A stretch of 59,289 nt of DNA, from positions 1-59,289 of the forward strand of contig JAGXSG010000008.1 in NCBI GenBank assembly GCA_018333995.1. Direction: 5' to 3'. Of this stretch, positions 9,909 to 19,412 are shown piece by piece. How positions within the stretch are numbered: the stretch's first letter is position 1; the number at the start of each line of letters is the position of its first letter. Source of the DNA: Clostridiales bacterium. GTDB lineage: Bacteria; Actinomycetota; Coriobacteriia; Anaerosomatales; SLCP01. The notes beneath the pieces are model-generated. The model was not told the DNA's origin and did not search any database. It saw only the letters and a program-made list of their open reading frames with translations. The translations under genes were made by a program, and so were the position numbers.

Positions 9909-11087
9909 ATGAGGAATCGCACACCGTCCCGCACCGGGATGCTCGCGCTGGTGGCACTGATGTTGGCGAGCACCGCGCTCGTTGGTTGCGGCCAGGGAGA
10001 GAAGGCGGAAGCCCCAGACGCGGCTCCTGAGGGGCGTACTCAGGTCAAGATCGGCTTTGCCGCCCCGCTCACCGGCGACAACGCAGTGTACGGCCAGGGC
10101 ATGAAGCGCGCGGTCGAGCTTGCGTTCAAGGAGGCCAACAACTCTGAGGAGGTTATGGCCGCAGGCTACGAGTTCGTGCTGCGTGCCGAGGACGACCAGG
10201 GCGATCCCAAGCAAGCTGTCAACGTGGCGAACCTGCTCGTGGGCGACAGCAGCGTGATTGGCGTCATCGGACACTTCAACTCCGGATGCACGATTCCGGC
10301 GTCGCCTGTCTACGAGGACGCGGGCATGGCCATGGTCACCGTCTCATCGAATCCGCAGATAACGGCGCAGGGATTTATGACGGTCAATCGTATCGTCGCG
10401 CGCGATGACGCGCAGGGCGCGTACGCGGGCAACCTCGTGCTCGAGGGACTCGGCTTTGATCGGGTGGCTGTCATCGATGACTCGACCCCGTACGGTCAGG
10501 GCCTCGCTGAGGAGTTCGTGAAGGAGTTTGAGCAGCTCGGCGGCACGGTTGTCTCACGTGACCAGATCCAGACCAAGGAAGTCGACTTCAGCGCCCTGAT
10601 CACGAGGCTCCGTAGCATCGAGCCGCAGGCGGTCTACTACGCCGGTGCCCATACGGAGGGCGCACTCATCTCCAAGCAGATGAACGACACTGGTCTCGGG
10701 GTGCCGCTCATAGGCGGCGACATCATCTTTTCCGATGAGTACATCCAGATAGCCGGCGCCGCTAACGCCGAGGGAGACGTCGCGACCAGCCTCGGTCTGC
10801 CTCTCGAGCAGCAGGCGCGCGGTCAAGATTTCCTCGCGGCGTACCAGGCCGAGTACGGCATGGTGCCCGAGGCTTACGACTCCTACGCGTATGACGCGGC
10901 GGTCATCTTCGTGAATGCCGTGCTGCAGTCAAGCCCCGACCGTGCGGCAGTGGCCGAAGCGATCCGCGCGGGGAGCTTCGACGGGGTGACAGGCGTGATC
11001 GAGTTCGATGAGAACGGGGACAACAAGCAGCAGATAATCTCGGCGTACCGCGTAGTGGGCGGCGCATGGGAGCAAATCCTGCAGTAG
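9909..11087 (+). CDS. Branched-chain-amino-acid-type ABC substrate-binding lipoprotein
   Basis: 392 residues. The signal peptide ends in the lipobox LVGC (Cys ~27), so the mature protein is lipid-anchored outside the membrane. The rest is a LivJ/LivK-like periplasmic-binding fold (Peripla_BP_6): VKIGFAAPLTGDNAVYGQGMKRAVELAF, RAEDDQGDPKQAVNVA, GVIGHFNSGCTIPASPVYEDAG, and a hinge strand RVAVIDDSTPYGQGLAEEF. The ligand is probably an amino acid or small amide, but specificity cannot be read here. No livH, livM, livG or livF partner is in the window, so the permease must be elsewhere or the protein acts as a sensor. It sits between purN and purH. A TATATT -10-like box is at 9843-9848. Confidence 0.9.
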   Translation: MRNRTPSRTGMLALVALMLASTALVGCGQGEKAEAPDAAPEGRTQVKIGFAAPLTGDNAVYGQGMKRAVELAFKEANNSEEVMAAGYEFVLRAEDDQGDPKQAVNVANLLVGDSSVIGVIGHFNSGCTIPASPVYEDAGMAMVTVSSNPQITAQGFMTVNRIVARDDAQGAYAGNLVLEGLGFDRVAVIDDSTPYGQGLAEEFVKEFEQLGGTVVSRDQIQTKEVDFSALITRLRSIEPQAVYYAGAHTEGALISKQMNDTGLGVPLIGGDIIFSDEYIQIAGAANAEGDVATSLGLPLEQQARGQDFLAAYQAEYGMVPEAYDSYAYDAAVIFVNAVLQSSPDRAAVAEAIRAGSFDGVTGVIEFDENGDNKQQIISAYRVVGGAWEQILQ

Positions 11088-11114
11088 CGATAGTGCGGTG
11101 CCGCGCGCCGCTTT

Positions 11115-11162
11115 GCGAGACCCCGATGCCGATGGGCCAGCTTCCCGGTATCGGGGTTTCGC
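11115..11162 (+). terminator. Terminator hairpin after the binding-protein gene
   Basis: The arms 11115-11131 and 11146-11162 form a 17-bp stem with two G-U pairs and a 14-nt loop, 28 nt after the stop. A short CGCATCTT-like tandem run follows it (about 11161-11190). Confidence 0.75.
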
Positions 11163-11185
11163 GCATTTCGCGCATCTTACGCATC

Positions 11186-11212
11186 TTGCGCGTGAGCGGG
11201 AAGCGGTATAGT
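11186..11212 (+). promoter_or_regulatory. Candidate purH promoter
   Basis: TTGCGC (11186-11191) and TATAGT (11207-11212) are 15 nt apart, a little short of optimal. They lie between the upstream terminator and purH, which suggests purH has its own promoter. Confidence 0.45.
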
Positions 11213-11253
11213 GCAACGGTGTCCGGGGTTCCCAAGAGAGTGGGAGATGTTCG

Positions 11254-12816
11254 ATGAATGAGGTGCAAGTCAAGCGTGCGCTCGTCTCTGTGACCGATAA
11301 GACCGGCATCGTTGAGTTCTGCCGAGCGCTCGTAGCCGAGTTCGGGGTCGAGATCGTCTCAACGGGAGGTACCGCGAGAGTCCTCGCCGAGGCCGGCATC
11401 GATGTCCGGCCTATCGATGACCTCACCGGCTTTCCCGAGATGATGGACGGGCGCGTCAAGACGTTGCACCCGCGCGTGCATGGGGGCCTGCTTGCGAGGC
11501 GGGACGTAAAGGAGCACATGGCGGCGGCCGATGAGCACGGCATCGGCATGATCGACATGGTCGTCGTCAACCTCTACGCGTTTGAGGCGACCGTTGCGCG
11601 GGACGGCGTGACCGAGGAGGATGCGATCGAGAACATCGATATCGGCGGGCCGAGTATGCTGCGCTCCGCGGCGAAGAACTTCGCAAGCGTTGCGGTCGTG
11701 ACGGACCCGGCCACCTACGAAGCCATCATCGCCGAAATGCGTGCGAGCGGTGGCGCTACCGCGCTCGAAACCCGCCGCGTGCTCGCGACAGAGGTGTTCC
11801 GCACGACGAGCGCGTACGACAATGCGATATGGACGTACCTTTCCAGCGGTGATGCGAACGGAAGTTTCCCTGGAGAAGTGCGCTTGCGCCTCGAGAAAGT
11901 CCAGGACCTAAGGTACGGCGAGAACCCGCACCAGCTGGCGGCTTTTTACCGATTCGCTGACAGCAAGGAGCACACGCTCGCCCGTGCCGACCAGCTCCAG
12001 GGCAAGGAGCTCTCGTACAACAACATTCTCGACACCGACGCCGCATGGACCGCCGTGCGCGAGTTCGACGTCTCCGCGTGCGTGATCGTCAAGCACACCA
12101 ATCCATGCGGTGTCGCCGTGGCCGATGACATCACCGCGGCGTATCAGGCCGCGCACGACGCCGACCCGGTCAGCGCGTTCGGCGGCGTGATGGCGTTCAA
12201 CTGCCCCGTAACCGCCGCGCTCGTGCAGCGTATCTTCGAAAACGGGCAGTTCGTTGAGGTCATGATCGCGCCGGAGTTCGAGGCGGCAGCGGTAGCATTA
12301 CTCGCCACCAAGCCGAACGTGCGTGTCGTGCGCACTGGCGGGGTGCGGAGAGTGGGTGGCCACTATGAGTCACGCGCGGTCGAGGGTGGCATGCTCGTTC
12401 AATTTGGTGACGAAGTGACCGAGGACCCCGCCACCTTCACCGTCCCGACCAAGCGGAAGCCTACTGCGGAAGAGATGGAGCAGCTCCTGTTTGCGTGGAA
12501 GGTGGCCAAGTCGGTGAAGTCGAACGCAATCGTGCTCGCGCGCGACTCGGTGACAGTAGGTGTGGGTGCTGGGCAGATGAACCGTGTGAAATCCGCTGTC
12601 ATCGCGGTAGAGCAGGCGGGCGAGAGGGCCCGCGGTGCGGTGTGCGCGAGCGACGCGTTCATGCCGTTTTCTGACTCGCTCCAGGTCGTTGCGGCCGCAG
12701 GAGCGACAGCCGTCATCCAGCCGGGCGGATCGGTGCGTGACGAAGAGGTCATCGCAGCGGCCGACGCAGCGGGAGTCGCGATGGTTTTCACCGGCCACCG
12801 CCACTTCCGCCACTAG
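11254..12816 (+). CDS. purH: Bifunctional AICAR formyltransferase / IMP cyclohydrolase
   Basis: Last two steps to IMP. The N-terminal IMP cyclohydrolase (MGS-like) domain reads RALVSVTDKTGIVEFC, STGGTARVL and FPEMMDGRVKTLHPRVHGGLL. The C-terminal AICAR transformylase domain includes RYGENPHQLAAFY, QGKELSYNNILD, CVIVKHTNPCGVA and GRHRHFRH-type terminal residues (TGHRHFRH). 520 residues, typical. ATG 11254 follows a weak GGGAG. pabB begins 22 nt after the stop. Confidence 0.97.
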   Translation: MNEVQVKRALVSVTDKTGIVEFCRALVAEFGVEIVSTGGTARVLAEAGIDVRPIDDLTGFPEMMDGRVKTLHPRVHGGLLARRDVKEHMAAADEHGIGMIDMVVVNLYAFEATVARDGVTEEDAIENIDIGGPSMLRSAAKNFASVAVVTDPATYEAIIAEMRASGGATALETRRVLATEVFRTTSAYDNAIWTYLSSGDANGSFPGEVRLRLEKVQDLRYGENPHQLAAFYRFADSKEHTLARADQLQGKELSYNNILDTDAAWTAVREFDVSACVIVKHTNPCGVAVADDITAAYQAAHDADPVSAFGGVMAFNCPVTAALVQRIFENGQFVEVMIAPEFEAAAVALLATKPNVRVVRTGGVRRVGGHYESRAVEGGMLVQFGDEVTEDPATFTVPTKRKPTAEEMEQLLFAWKVAKSVKSNAIVLARDSVTVGVGAGQMNRVKSAVIAVEQAGERARGAVCASDAFMPFSDSLQVVAAAGATAVIQPGGSVRDEEVIAAADAAGVAMVFTGHRHFRH

Positions 12817-12838
12817 CGCTCAAGCTGGCGTGGAGCCG

Positions 12839-14701
12839 ATGCCGCGTCTCCCACACGGTGCCCGACGGCTCCTGAGCCGATTGACTCTCAGGCTCAATCC
12901 TTCATCGGAGCGGGGGTGGTTTGGCGGCGAGCACGTGTGCGCTTCGAACCCGCTGACGGTCACGGAGGACGTCCCGCTTGCGTACGCCGCTTCCGCGCTT
13001 GAGGACGCGTTCGAGGGCCGCGGGGAAGCGGGCCTGGTGGCTGTGCTCGCCGCCTATGATGGCCGGGCGACGGTGCTCAGCTATCGCCAGCCGTCGTGCC
13101 CGTGCGAGTGCTCGTGCGTACCCGAGTCGCGCCATGTCGGCGTGAGTGCGCCTGCCACGACACGTGCGCGCGCCCCGCGCGCCCCGCTCGTGCTCGGCGC
13201 GAGCTTCTCGGCGGACGCGCGCGCGTACCGCGCTGGTGTGCGTGCGGTGCGCGAGGCGATCGCGGCGGGCGATGTCTATGTGCTCAACCTCACCCACGAA
13301 CTCATCGGCGTCGCTGCGCTCAGTCCCGCCGAGACGTACGCCGCGCTGCTGGATCGCGCTTCTGCCGAGATGGCCGCATACCTGGAGACGCCCACACTGA
13401 CGGTCGCTTCGGTCTCTCCCGAGCGGTTCGTGCGCGTGAGACGAACCGGGTCCGAGCGGGTGGCCGAGATATGGCCCATCAAGGGAACGCGACCGCGCGG
13501 CGCCGACCTCGTCTCCGACGCCGCCGCGGCCTCAGAGCTTGCTCAGAGCGTGAAAGAGCGGGCCGAGCACGTGATGGTGGTCGACATGGAGCGAAACGAC
13601 CTCGGGCGCGTGTGCGTTCCCGGTAGTGTCGCGGTAAGTCCGCTCTTTGAGGTGGTACCCACGCCCTACTGTCACCAGATGGTCTCCCGCGTGCACGGGG
13701 TACTGCGGACCGGCGTATCGATTCCTGAACTCCTGGAGGCGACGTTTCCGTGCGGCTCGGTCACCGGCGCGCCCAAGCGAGCCGCGATGCGAATAGCCTC
13801 GCACCTGGAGTCCGGGCCGCGTGGCATCTACACCGGAGCGCTCCTGGTCGCACGTCCAGGCGAGATCGACTCTTCCGTACTCATTCGCACCGCGGTGTGC
13901 TCGGACGGGGCAGTCTCGTGGGGGACGGGAGCGGGCATCACCATCGATTCTTCCCCTGCCGAGGAGTACCTTGAGACGCTGCTCAAGGCGTCGCCGCTTA
14001 CCGGCGACGGTACCCCGCCGGTCTCTCTGCGCGAGACGTGCCGGGTCGTTGACAGACGCGTCCCTCTGCTTTCGTACCACCTCGCGCGCCTGGCTGCTGG
14101 CGGATGCGGTCCCTCAGTGCTCGCGCGGGTGCGTGCGTGCGCGGCCGAGACGCTCGCCCCTCTCGGCACGATTGAGCGTTGTCGGCTCGGGATCACGGTG
14201 TGTCCTGACGGCTCCGTCGGAATCGAATTGTCCGACGCCCCTTCCTCGCTTGACGTGCCGGGCGGACCGGAGTTGGCGCTTGTCACGGTAATCACTGCCG
14301 AGCTTCCCGTGTTGCCGCCCGGTTCCGCCAAGCCCGCCGAGCGCACCGCATGGGACGCCGCGCAGAAGGCCGCGGGACCCGGCGCGCAGGCGGTGCTCGT
14401 CACGCCGGAAGGCCGCGTCATCGACGGCGCCACGGCGACGGTGTGGATCGTGGTTGGCGGCGAGTTGCTCACCCCGCCAATGTCGTTCGCGGTCGCTGGT
14501 GTGGCGCGCGAGGTCGTGTTTGACATCGCCGGTGAGATTGGAGCTCCCGCGCGCGAGGCGGAGATCACGAGTCGCGACCTTGAGGGAGCAGATGAGGTGT
14601 TCTTCACCAACGCGCTTGCAGGTGTGGTCAGCGCCCGCGGACGAGGCGGGCCGGTCGCGGAACGTCTCTCGACCGCGTTTGAGCTTCTTATGCGCCCTTG
14701 A
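12839..14701 (+). CDS. pabB: Aminodeoxychorismate synthase component I fused to an aminodeoxychorismate lyase-like domain
   Basis: 620 residues from ATG 12839; earlier in-frame codons overlap purH and lack family sequence. Residues ~110-390 are a chorismate-binding PabB/TrpE domain: WPIKGTRPRG, VDMERNDLGRV, PYCHQMVSRVHG, TFPCGSVTGAPKRAAM and IDSSVLIRTAV, then TGAGITIDSSPAEEY. The Pro-Ile-Lys signature favours PabB over anthranilate synthase. Residues ~405-620 are a fold-IV PLP enzyme (PabC type): the Lys in AKPAERTAWDAAQKA fits the PLP site, and GRVIDGATATVW carries Asp where Glu is usual. Together they would convert chorismate to p-aminobenzoate for folate if the glutaminase PabA is supplied elsewhere. 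Folate supplies formyl groups to PurN and PurH, which makes the neighbourhood logical. Its 3' end overlaps the convergent MscS gene by 14 bp. Confidence 0.9.
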   Translation: MPRLPHGARRLLSRLTLRLNPSSERGWFGGEHVCASNPLTVTEDVPLAYAASALEDAFEGRGEAGLVAVLAAYDGRATVLSYRQPSCPCECSCVPESRHVGVSAPATTRARAPRAPLVLGASFSADARAYRAGVRAVREAIAAGDVYVLNLTHELIGVAALSPAETYAALLDRASAEMAAYLETPTLTVASVSPERFVRVRRTGSERVAEIWPIKGTRPRGADLVSDAAAASELAQSVKERAEHVMVVDMERNDLGRVCVPGSVAVSPLFEVVPTPYCHQMVSRVHGVLRTGVSIPELLEATFPCGSVTGAPKRAAMRIASHLESGPRGIYTGALLVARPGEIDSSVLIRTAVCSDGAVSWGTGAGITIDSSPAEEYLETLLKASPLTGDGTPPVSLRETCRVVDRRVPLLSYHLARLAAGGCGPSVLARVRACAAETLAPLGTIERCRLGITVCPDGSVGIELSDAPSSLDVPGGPELALVTVITAELPVLPPGSAKPAERTAWDAAQKAAGPGAQAVLVTPEGRVIDGATATVWIVVGGELLTPPMSFAVAGVAREVVFDIAGEIGAPAREAEITSRDLEGADEVFFTNALAGVVSARGRGGPVAERLSTAFELLMRP

Positions 14702-15713
14702 TGTTGACCGCGCGTTGGGGAAAGTGGATCTCGATGCCCTCGGCCTCGTAGCGCGTCTTGAGGGCCTTGATGAACTCGTGACGCAGCACGTGCTGATCAG
14801 TGATCTCATGCGCCCTCAAGATCACGTTGAAGCCGATCGCCTCATCGCCTAGTTCGTTGTAGCGGATGAACGGGTCGAAGTCGTCGAATGGCGCCTGCGT
14901 GCGTGCCATCACCTCCCGAGCGACTTCGATCGTCACCTGTTCGACGCGTTCGAGGTCGCTCGCGTAAGAGACGCCCGCGGGTACCAGAACCGACGTCTCG
15001 TGCTCGTCCTGGTCGAAGTTGATGATGAGCGACTGCGCGAGCGTGGCGTTGGGCACGATGACGAGGTTGTTTGAGAGTTGGCGAATGGCGGTGTAGCGCC
15101 AGGTGAGATCCTCGACGCGCCCTTCCTCACCGCTCTCAAGGCGGATGTACTGGCCAACCGCGATCTGGCGCGATCCGATGAGCTGCAATCCGCTGAAGAG
15201 GTTGGAAAGGGTGTCTTGTAGTGCGAGTGCGACGGCAAGGCCTCCAACGCCGAGCGCCGTTAGAAGCGGGGTGATCGAGACCCCCATTGCGTTGAGGGCG
15301 ATGAGCAAACCCACCGCCACCACCGCGAGGCGAGCGATGTTGATGAAGATGGTGCTTTGCGGGAGCATCGCGTTTTCACGCGACGTGTAGGCGCGGATAA
15401 GGCCGGCGGTAAGCCGCGCCGCAACTACCGTGACGACCATAATCGCAGCTACCGTGAGCACGACGGTCGCCATCCGCTCGATGCGGGGAGCGGGATAGAG
15501 CGACGCGAGCGCGCCCCACGCGCCGGCGAGTCCCGCAAGCAGGACAAGCGTTCCCTGGAGCGCCTGCGCGGTGATCTCCCCGCCGATCCAGCCTCGCGCC
15601 GCTGACGCCGCACGAACCCGCGCGATTACGATCCGGTCTCCGAGAAACCCTGCGACGAGCGAGCCCGCGATGATGAGTGCTGGCACCGAGTATCTCGCGA
15701 TGTACTCTTCCAC
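14688..15713 (-). CDS. MscS-family mechanosensitive ion channel
   Basis: About 341 residues. I choose the GTG at 15713 because AAGGAGAC precedes it at the right spacing; the longer frame from 15746 lacks an RBS. Four hydrophobic segments lie in the N-terminal half (the last is the pore helix, GVGGLAVALALQDTLSNLFSGL, split here for reading). A beta domain follows: GQYIRLESGEEGRVEDLTWR, LSNNLVIVPNATLAQS. The Gly/Ala pore pattern and the IxNATxAxS motif are typical of MscS. The role is osmotic release of solutes in the inner membrane. The stop is tail-to-tail with pabB. Confidence 0.93.
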   Translation of the reverse strand: MEEYIARYSVPALIIAGSLVAGFLGDRIVIARVRAASAARGWIGGEITAQALQGTLVLLAGLAGAWGALASLYPAPRIERMATVVLTVAAIMVVTVVAARLTAGLIRAYTSRENAMLPQSTIFINIARLAVVAVGLLIALNAMGVSITPLLTALGVGGLAVALALQDTLSNLFSGLQLIGSRQIAVGQYIRLESGEEGRVEDLTWRYTAIRQLSNNLVIVPNATLAQSLIINFDQDEHETSVLVPAGVSYASDLERVEQVTIEVAREVMARTQAPFDDFDPFIRYNELGDEAIGFNVILRAHEITDQHVLRHEFIKALKTRYEAEGIEIHFPQRAVNIKGA

Positions 15714-15843
15714 TGCGATTCCGTCTCCTTGGCCGTCCCTGGTCACCTGAAGTATAGCGGTCGCCGTGTTGGAAGCGGGAGCGAATGGGTGTGTTGCGAA
15801 ACCAGGCAGATGGCACGGCAGAAGACCTGGCCGAAGGCACGGT

Positions 15844-15872
15844 TTGACCCGTCAAGGGGCGCACGCTACACT
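15844..15872 (+). promoter_or_regulatory. Promoter of the tRNA-Lys/tRNA-Glu unit
   Basis: TTGACC (15844-15849) and TACACT (15867-15872) are separated by exactly 17 nt, 42 nt before tRNA-Lys, a near-consensus sigma-70 promoter. Confidence 0.75.
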
Positions 15873-15913
15873 TCCCTTTGCCTTGCGCTCGGGCCGATCC
15901 CGTGTGCCTGCGA

Positions 15914-15989
15914 GGGCCGTTAGCTCAGTTGGTAGAGCAGGGGACTTTTAATCCCAAGGTCATAGGTTCGATCCCTATACGGCCCACCA
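15914..15989 (+). tRNA. tRNA-Lys (TTT)
   Basis: Complete cloverleaf with GGGCCGT/ACGGCCC acceptor, loop CTTTTAA giving anticodon TTT, T-loop GTTCGATCC and encoded CCA. Confidence 0.97.
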
Positions 15990-16020
15990 TGTAAACAGCG
16001 CGCCATGCGCGCAACATATC

Positions 16021-16096
16021 GCCCCCATCGTCTAGCGGCCAAGGACTCCGCCCTTTCAAGGCGGCAACGGGGATTCGAATTCCCCTGGGGGCACCA
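16021..16096 (+). tRNA. tRNA-Glu (TTC)
   Basis: Cloverleaf with GCCCCCA/TGGGGGC acceptor, anticodon stem CCGCC/GGCGG, 7-nt loop CTTTCAA and encoded CCA. It is transcribed with tRNA-Lys 31 nt upstream. Confidence 0.97.
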
Positions 16097-16120
16097 GAAA
16101 ACCGCAGGCCAATGGCCTGA

Positions 16121-16152
16121 GTAGCCCGATTTCGAGTGCGAGATCGGGCTAC
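16121..16152 (+). terminator. Terminator of the tRNA unit
   Basis: A 14-bp stem with one G-U pair (16121-16134 with 16139-16152) and a 4-nt loop. The following ~205 bases to 16358 hold no gene I can support; short open frames there are non-coding in character. Confidence 0.8.
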
Positions 16153-16358
16153 AATCGGCTTTCGAATGAGTTGTCGCCCTATTTGTCGCCCAATGCTGGC
16201 CAAGGCTCTCACCGAGCGCGAAGGCTCTTCTCAACCTTTCCGTCATCGGCCATGCACATGCGGTCCGATATCGAAGACGCGACGCAGGCGGCGTGCCGAT
16301 GGACTTCGGAGAGGTCGACTGACTCCAGGGTGTCCCTGAGGTTTCGAATGACTCGTCG

Positions 16359-17747
16359 CTAGCCCTTGGATCCAAAGATGCTCTCGGCAGTCACTGAGAT
16401 GACCCCGGACGGTACGTTGCGTAGCTCCTCGCGAGCGCACACCACGAGCGCCAGGTCACTTGCTGGCCCGGGCAGTGCCGCAGCCTTTCGCTCGAGTCCG
16501 CGCACGAGCGAGCTGGCATCTTCGCTTCGCGCCCACTTCGCCTCACCGACGAGGGTCGGCGTGCGCGAGCGGCCGCTGAGTCCGACCGCGTCGATCTCGA
16601 CCGAACTGTCCTGGTTCCACCAGGGTCCGATGGCCACCATGTCTGCCGCAAGCGCTGAGCCGACGAGCGACCGCAGATGCCAACGGAAGGACTCTTCCCA
16701 AGGTCGGCCCATCGCGTCGTCGAGTGAGGCCAGAAGCGTCTTGGCCACCGCGTCGCCGAGTCCGCGCTCGATCTCGGAGCGATTCGGCTCGACGTGTGCG
16801 AGCCAGAATGCGAGGTAGTTGTCGGCGATGCGATAGAGGCGCCGCTTGGTGCGACGTTCGTCTTCGGTCACGGGGGTTAGCCGCTCGACCAACCGGAGCT
16901 CAATCAGCCGGTCCAGGGTCCGGGCGGGTTCGGTCCCGATTGCGTCGGAGATCTCGTTGTGCTTGGTACGTCCCGTCGCGATCGCGCGCAAAACGCGCCC
17001 CCCCACATCGCCCAGGTCGGCCTCGGTCGCGAGCAGCAGTTGGCCCTCAGTGAGCAGGGGCGCTCCCGGGCGGCAGAAGAGCCGCTCGATGTTCTTAGCG
17101 ATCGAGGCGGACTGGTCCCACCACGACAGGTAGAGCGGCACCCCGCCGAGCAGTCCCCACACGAGCGCGCGATCCGCGGGCTTCAGGTCGGGAAGCATCA
17201 GGGCGGCGTCGCTCGGCTTGAACGGGTGGAGCTGCAGCGCGAGGCCGAAGCGGCCGTAGAGGGGGGAGCGCTCCTCCTGCATCGACTGCATCGTGCGCAC
17301 CGCCGAGCCGCAGACCAAGATACGCAGCTTCGTTGCGCCCGCCGCACGGTCCCAGAACGCGCGAATCAGGCCTTCGATATGCGGGGTGCTCGACTTGAGT
17401 TCCGGGAACTCATCGAGCACGAGCAGCAGCGGCTCAGACGTCGCCGCCGATGCGAGCGTATCCAAGGCATCGTCCCAGTCGGCGAACGGGCGTGCCAGAA
17501 GGTCGCGGATCCCTGAGAGGCCGAGGTTTGCGGCCTCGCGAGAGATCAGGCCGAGTTCGTCGACCGCGGGCCTGCCTGCGGCGGTATGGAAGAGCGTGCG
17601 CTTGTCTTCGGCGAAGCGCTGGAGCAGCAGCGTCTTGCCGACGCGCCGGCGGCCCCAGACGATGGCGAGGCCCGCACCCTCGGATGCCCACCATTCCTTG
17701 AGGGCCGCGAGCTCGTCGTGGCGGTTCACGAATCCAACGGGCTTCAT
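16359..17747 (-). CDS. AAA+ ATPase with C-terminal DUF234 (nuclease-like) domain
   Basis: 462 residues from ATG 17747, preceded by AGGTGA. The N-terminal P-loop domain has Walker [12 protein letters not shown] and Walker [12 protein letters not shown], as in the archaeal-type ATPase (COG1672) family. A winged-helix segment ([28 protein letters not shown], split here for reading) leads to DUF234: [32 protein letters not shown]. The end shows VEIDAVGL and LVGEAKW, the D...ExK pattern of a PD-(D/E)XK fold. Function in this family is poorly known; a role in defence or mobile-element biology is often suspected. It stands alone, with a near-palindrome in its leader. Confidence 0.88.
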   Translation of the reverse strand: MKPVGFVNRHDELAALKEWWASEGAGLAIVWGRRRVGKTLLLQRFAEDKRTLFHTAAGRPAVDELGLISREAANLGLSGIRDLLARPFADWDDALDTLASAATSEPLLLVLDEFPELKSSTPHIEGLIRAFWDRAAGATKLRILVCGSAVRTMQSMQEERSPLYGRFGLALQLHPFKPSDAALMLPDLKPADRALVWGLLGGVPLYLSWWDQSASIAKNIERLFCRPGAPLLTEGQLLLATEADLGDVGGRVLRAIATGRTKHNEISDAIGTEPARTLDRLIELRLVERLTPVTEDERRTKRRLYRIADNYLAFWLAHVEPNRSEIERGLGDAVAKTLLASLDDAMGRPWEESFRWHLRSLVGSALAADMVAIGPWWNQDSSVEIDAVGLSGRSRTPTLVGEAKWARSEDASSLVRGLERKAAALPGPASDLALVVCAREELRNVPSGVISVTAESIFGSKG

Positions 17748-17760
17748 CACATCACCTGTA

Positions 17761-17778
17761 ACTTACATCGACGTAAGT
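17761..17778 (-). promoter_or_regulatory. Near-palindromic operator candidate upstream of the DUF234 ATPase
   Basis: ACTTAC and GTAAGT arms frame an 18-bp near-palindrome 14 nt before the ATG, close enough for an operator or translational control element. Confidence 0.4.
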
Positions 17779-17807
17779 AGCATCTGATGTGAGTTTACTC
17801 GCCCGCA

Positions 17808-19412
17808 CTAGCCGAAGTCGAGGCCTCTGCGCCGGAATCCAAAAAATCCCACCACAAACAGCACCGCTGAAATGCCTGTCATGACGAGTAGAGGCGCGAC
17901 GGAAAACTCCTCCGCAGGCATCCGCGGGACGTGGGCGAACGGATCCAGGTCCATCATCCATTCAGGGAGGCCGAGCAGCGGACCGATCATTGCCGCGACC
18001 ACGACCCAGGCGAAGGCGGCCCACACGGCGGCGAATGCTCGTGGGACGACCCCAAACAGTGCGACGGCGAGCGCGACGAGCACCCATACCGCCGGCGCGT
18101 ACGCCAGCATCGCCAGCAGCACCGGCCAGAACTGGCTCGCGTCTTCTATCGCCAGAGCGTACGTGGCCCCGGTGCCTACCCCCGCGGCAGCGAGCACGAG
18201 GAGGTTGCCGAGCAGCGCCGCTCCGATGTGACTGGCGGCCCAACGTCCCTTGCAGAGCGAACCGGCGAGCTGCGTCTCGGCGTGTCCGGAGGTTTCTTCG
18301 GAGCGGATCTGCGAGACCGCCTGGAGCGCATGACCTGCGGCGGTCACGGCCACAAAGACCAGGTATCCCGCAAGGAAGGTCTCCATGAGCGTGGCGTCTC
18401 CCAAGTCCCCGAAGAACAACGCGTAAGCGTCGCCGAGCGCTTCGAGCATCCTCTCGCCTTCGAGCACGAGGCTCCCCAACGTGGCTCCAAAGACGAGCAT
18501 ACCTACCGTCCAGGCCGTGAGCGCTCCTCGCTGCAGGCGGAAGGCGAGACCGAGCGGGGATACGAGCGCCGCGGACGCCCGCGGACGGCCTTTGCGCGTG
18601 GGAAGGACGCCCGCGCCGACGTCGCGCCTTTCGATGACGAAGAACGCGCATGCCACAAGTGTGAGTGCGAGTGCGCCCGAGAGTCCGAGCGTCCACCACC
18701 GTTCGTCGGCGAATGGCCGGATCTCCTGCGCCCAGCCGACCGGTGAGAGCCAGGTCACCCAGCTGTCGCGGATGTCCCCGATGGCGCGCACGGTGAAGAG
18801 CACGGCGAACGTAGTGGTTGCCAACCCAGTCGCGGCACGCGAATGCTCGGTCAGCTGTGCGCAGAGCACGCCAACCGCCGCAAAGACGATGGTCACCGAC
18901 GCCATCGAGAGGCCGAAGGCGAACGATCCGGCGATGTCGTACCACCCAGAAAACCCGATGCCGAGCAGAATCCCGAGCACGAGCGCGGCTGCCGAGGCGA
19001 GCAGGAACGCGGCGGTCACCGCCGCATATCGCCCCACGATGCCAGCGCGCAGCAGCTCGAGACGTCCTTCCTGCTCCTCGCCTCGCGTGTTGCGCATGAC
19101 AAGGAAGATGCCCATGAAGGCCACGGCTATGATGGTGCTCGCGCTCATCTCGTTCACAGCCACGGGGCCAAGATTGTCCGGCGTTGCTTCGTCGAGGCCG
19201 TGCCCGGGGCCGGTGAGCGCGATACCGAACGGGTTGCCCATGATGAGAGCGTTGCGGGCGTCGATCGCTCCCTGTTCCACATAGAGGCCGGGGAACGCCG
19301 CAACCGAGGTGACGACAAGGACTGAGATCGAGACGATCCATATTGGCATCCGCACACGGTCGCGGCGCAGGAACAGCCGGGTCATCGTCCAGGTTCCGGT
19401 GAAGCCGCTCAT
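17808..19412 (-). CDS. ABC exporter permease, polyketide/antibiotic-exporter type
   Basis: 534 residues with about twelve hydrophobic segments arranged as two six-helix halves, resembling COG3559 (tetronasin-type exporters). The N-terminus reads [19 protein letters not shown] and a repeat of the [18 protein letters not shown] / [17 protein letters not shown] type marks the cytoplasmic loop of each half, which supports internal duplication. It overlaps the upstream ATPase gene by 4 bp (ATGA), so the two are translationally coupled. The substrate is probably a hydrophobic drug or lipid, which cannot be read from the sequence. Confidence 0.9.
   Translation of the reverse strand: MSGFTGTWTMTRLFLRRDRVRMPIWIVSISVLVVTSVAAFPGLYVEQGAIDARNALIMGNPFGIALTGPGHGLDEATPDNLGPVAVNEMSASTIIAVAFMGIFLVMRNTRGEEQEGRLELLRAGIVGRYAAVTAAFLLASAAALVLGILLGIGFSGWYDIAGSFAFGLSMASVTIVFAAVGVLCAQLTEHSRAATGLATTTFAVLFTVRAIGDIRDSWVTWLSPVGWAQEIRPFADERWWTLGLSGALALTLVACAFFVIERRDVGAGVLPTRKGRPRASAALVSPLGLAFRLQRGALTAWTVGMLVFGATLGSLVLEGERMLEALGDAYALFFGDLGDATLMETFLAGYLVFVAVTAAGHALQAVSQIRSEETSGHAETQLAGSLCKGRWAASHIGAALLGNLLVLAAAGVGTGATYALAIEDASQFWPVLLAMLAYAPAVWVLVALAVALFGVVPRAFAAVWAAFAWVVVAAMIGPLLGLPEWMMDLDPFAHVPRMPAEEFSVAPLLVMTGISAVLFVVGFFGFRRRGLDFG

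Noticed and set aside
9039-10274. Minus-strand open frame of 411 residues across purM-purN
   Set aside because: Antisense to clear genes and lacks any domain.
16097-16358. Possible integrase remnant after tRNA-Glu (phrases such as ALASIGRQIGRQ)
   Set aside because: Resembles an integrase tail only loosely, lacks catalytic boxes and contains stops; no secure assignment.
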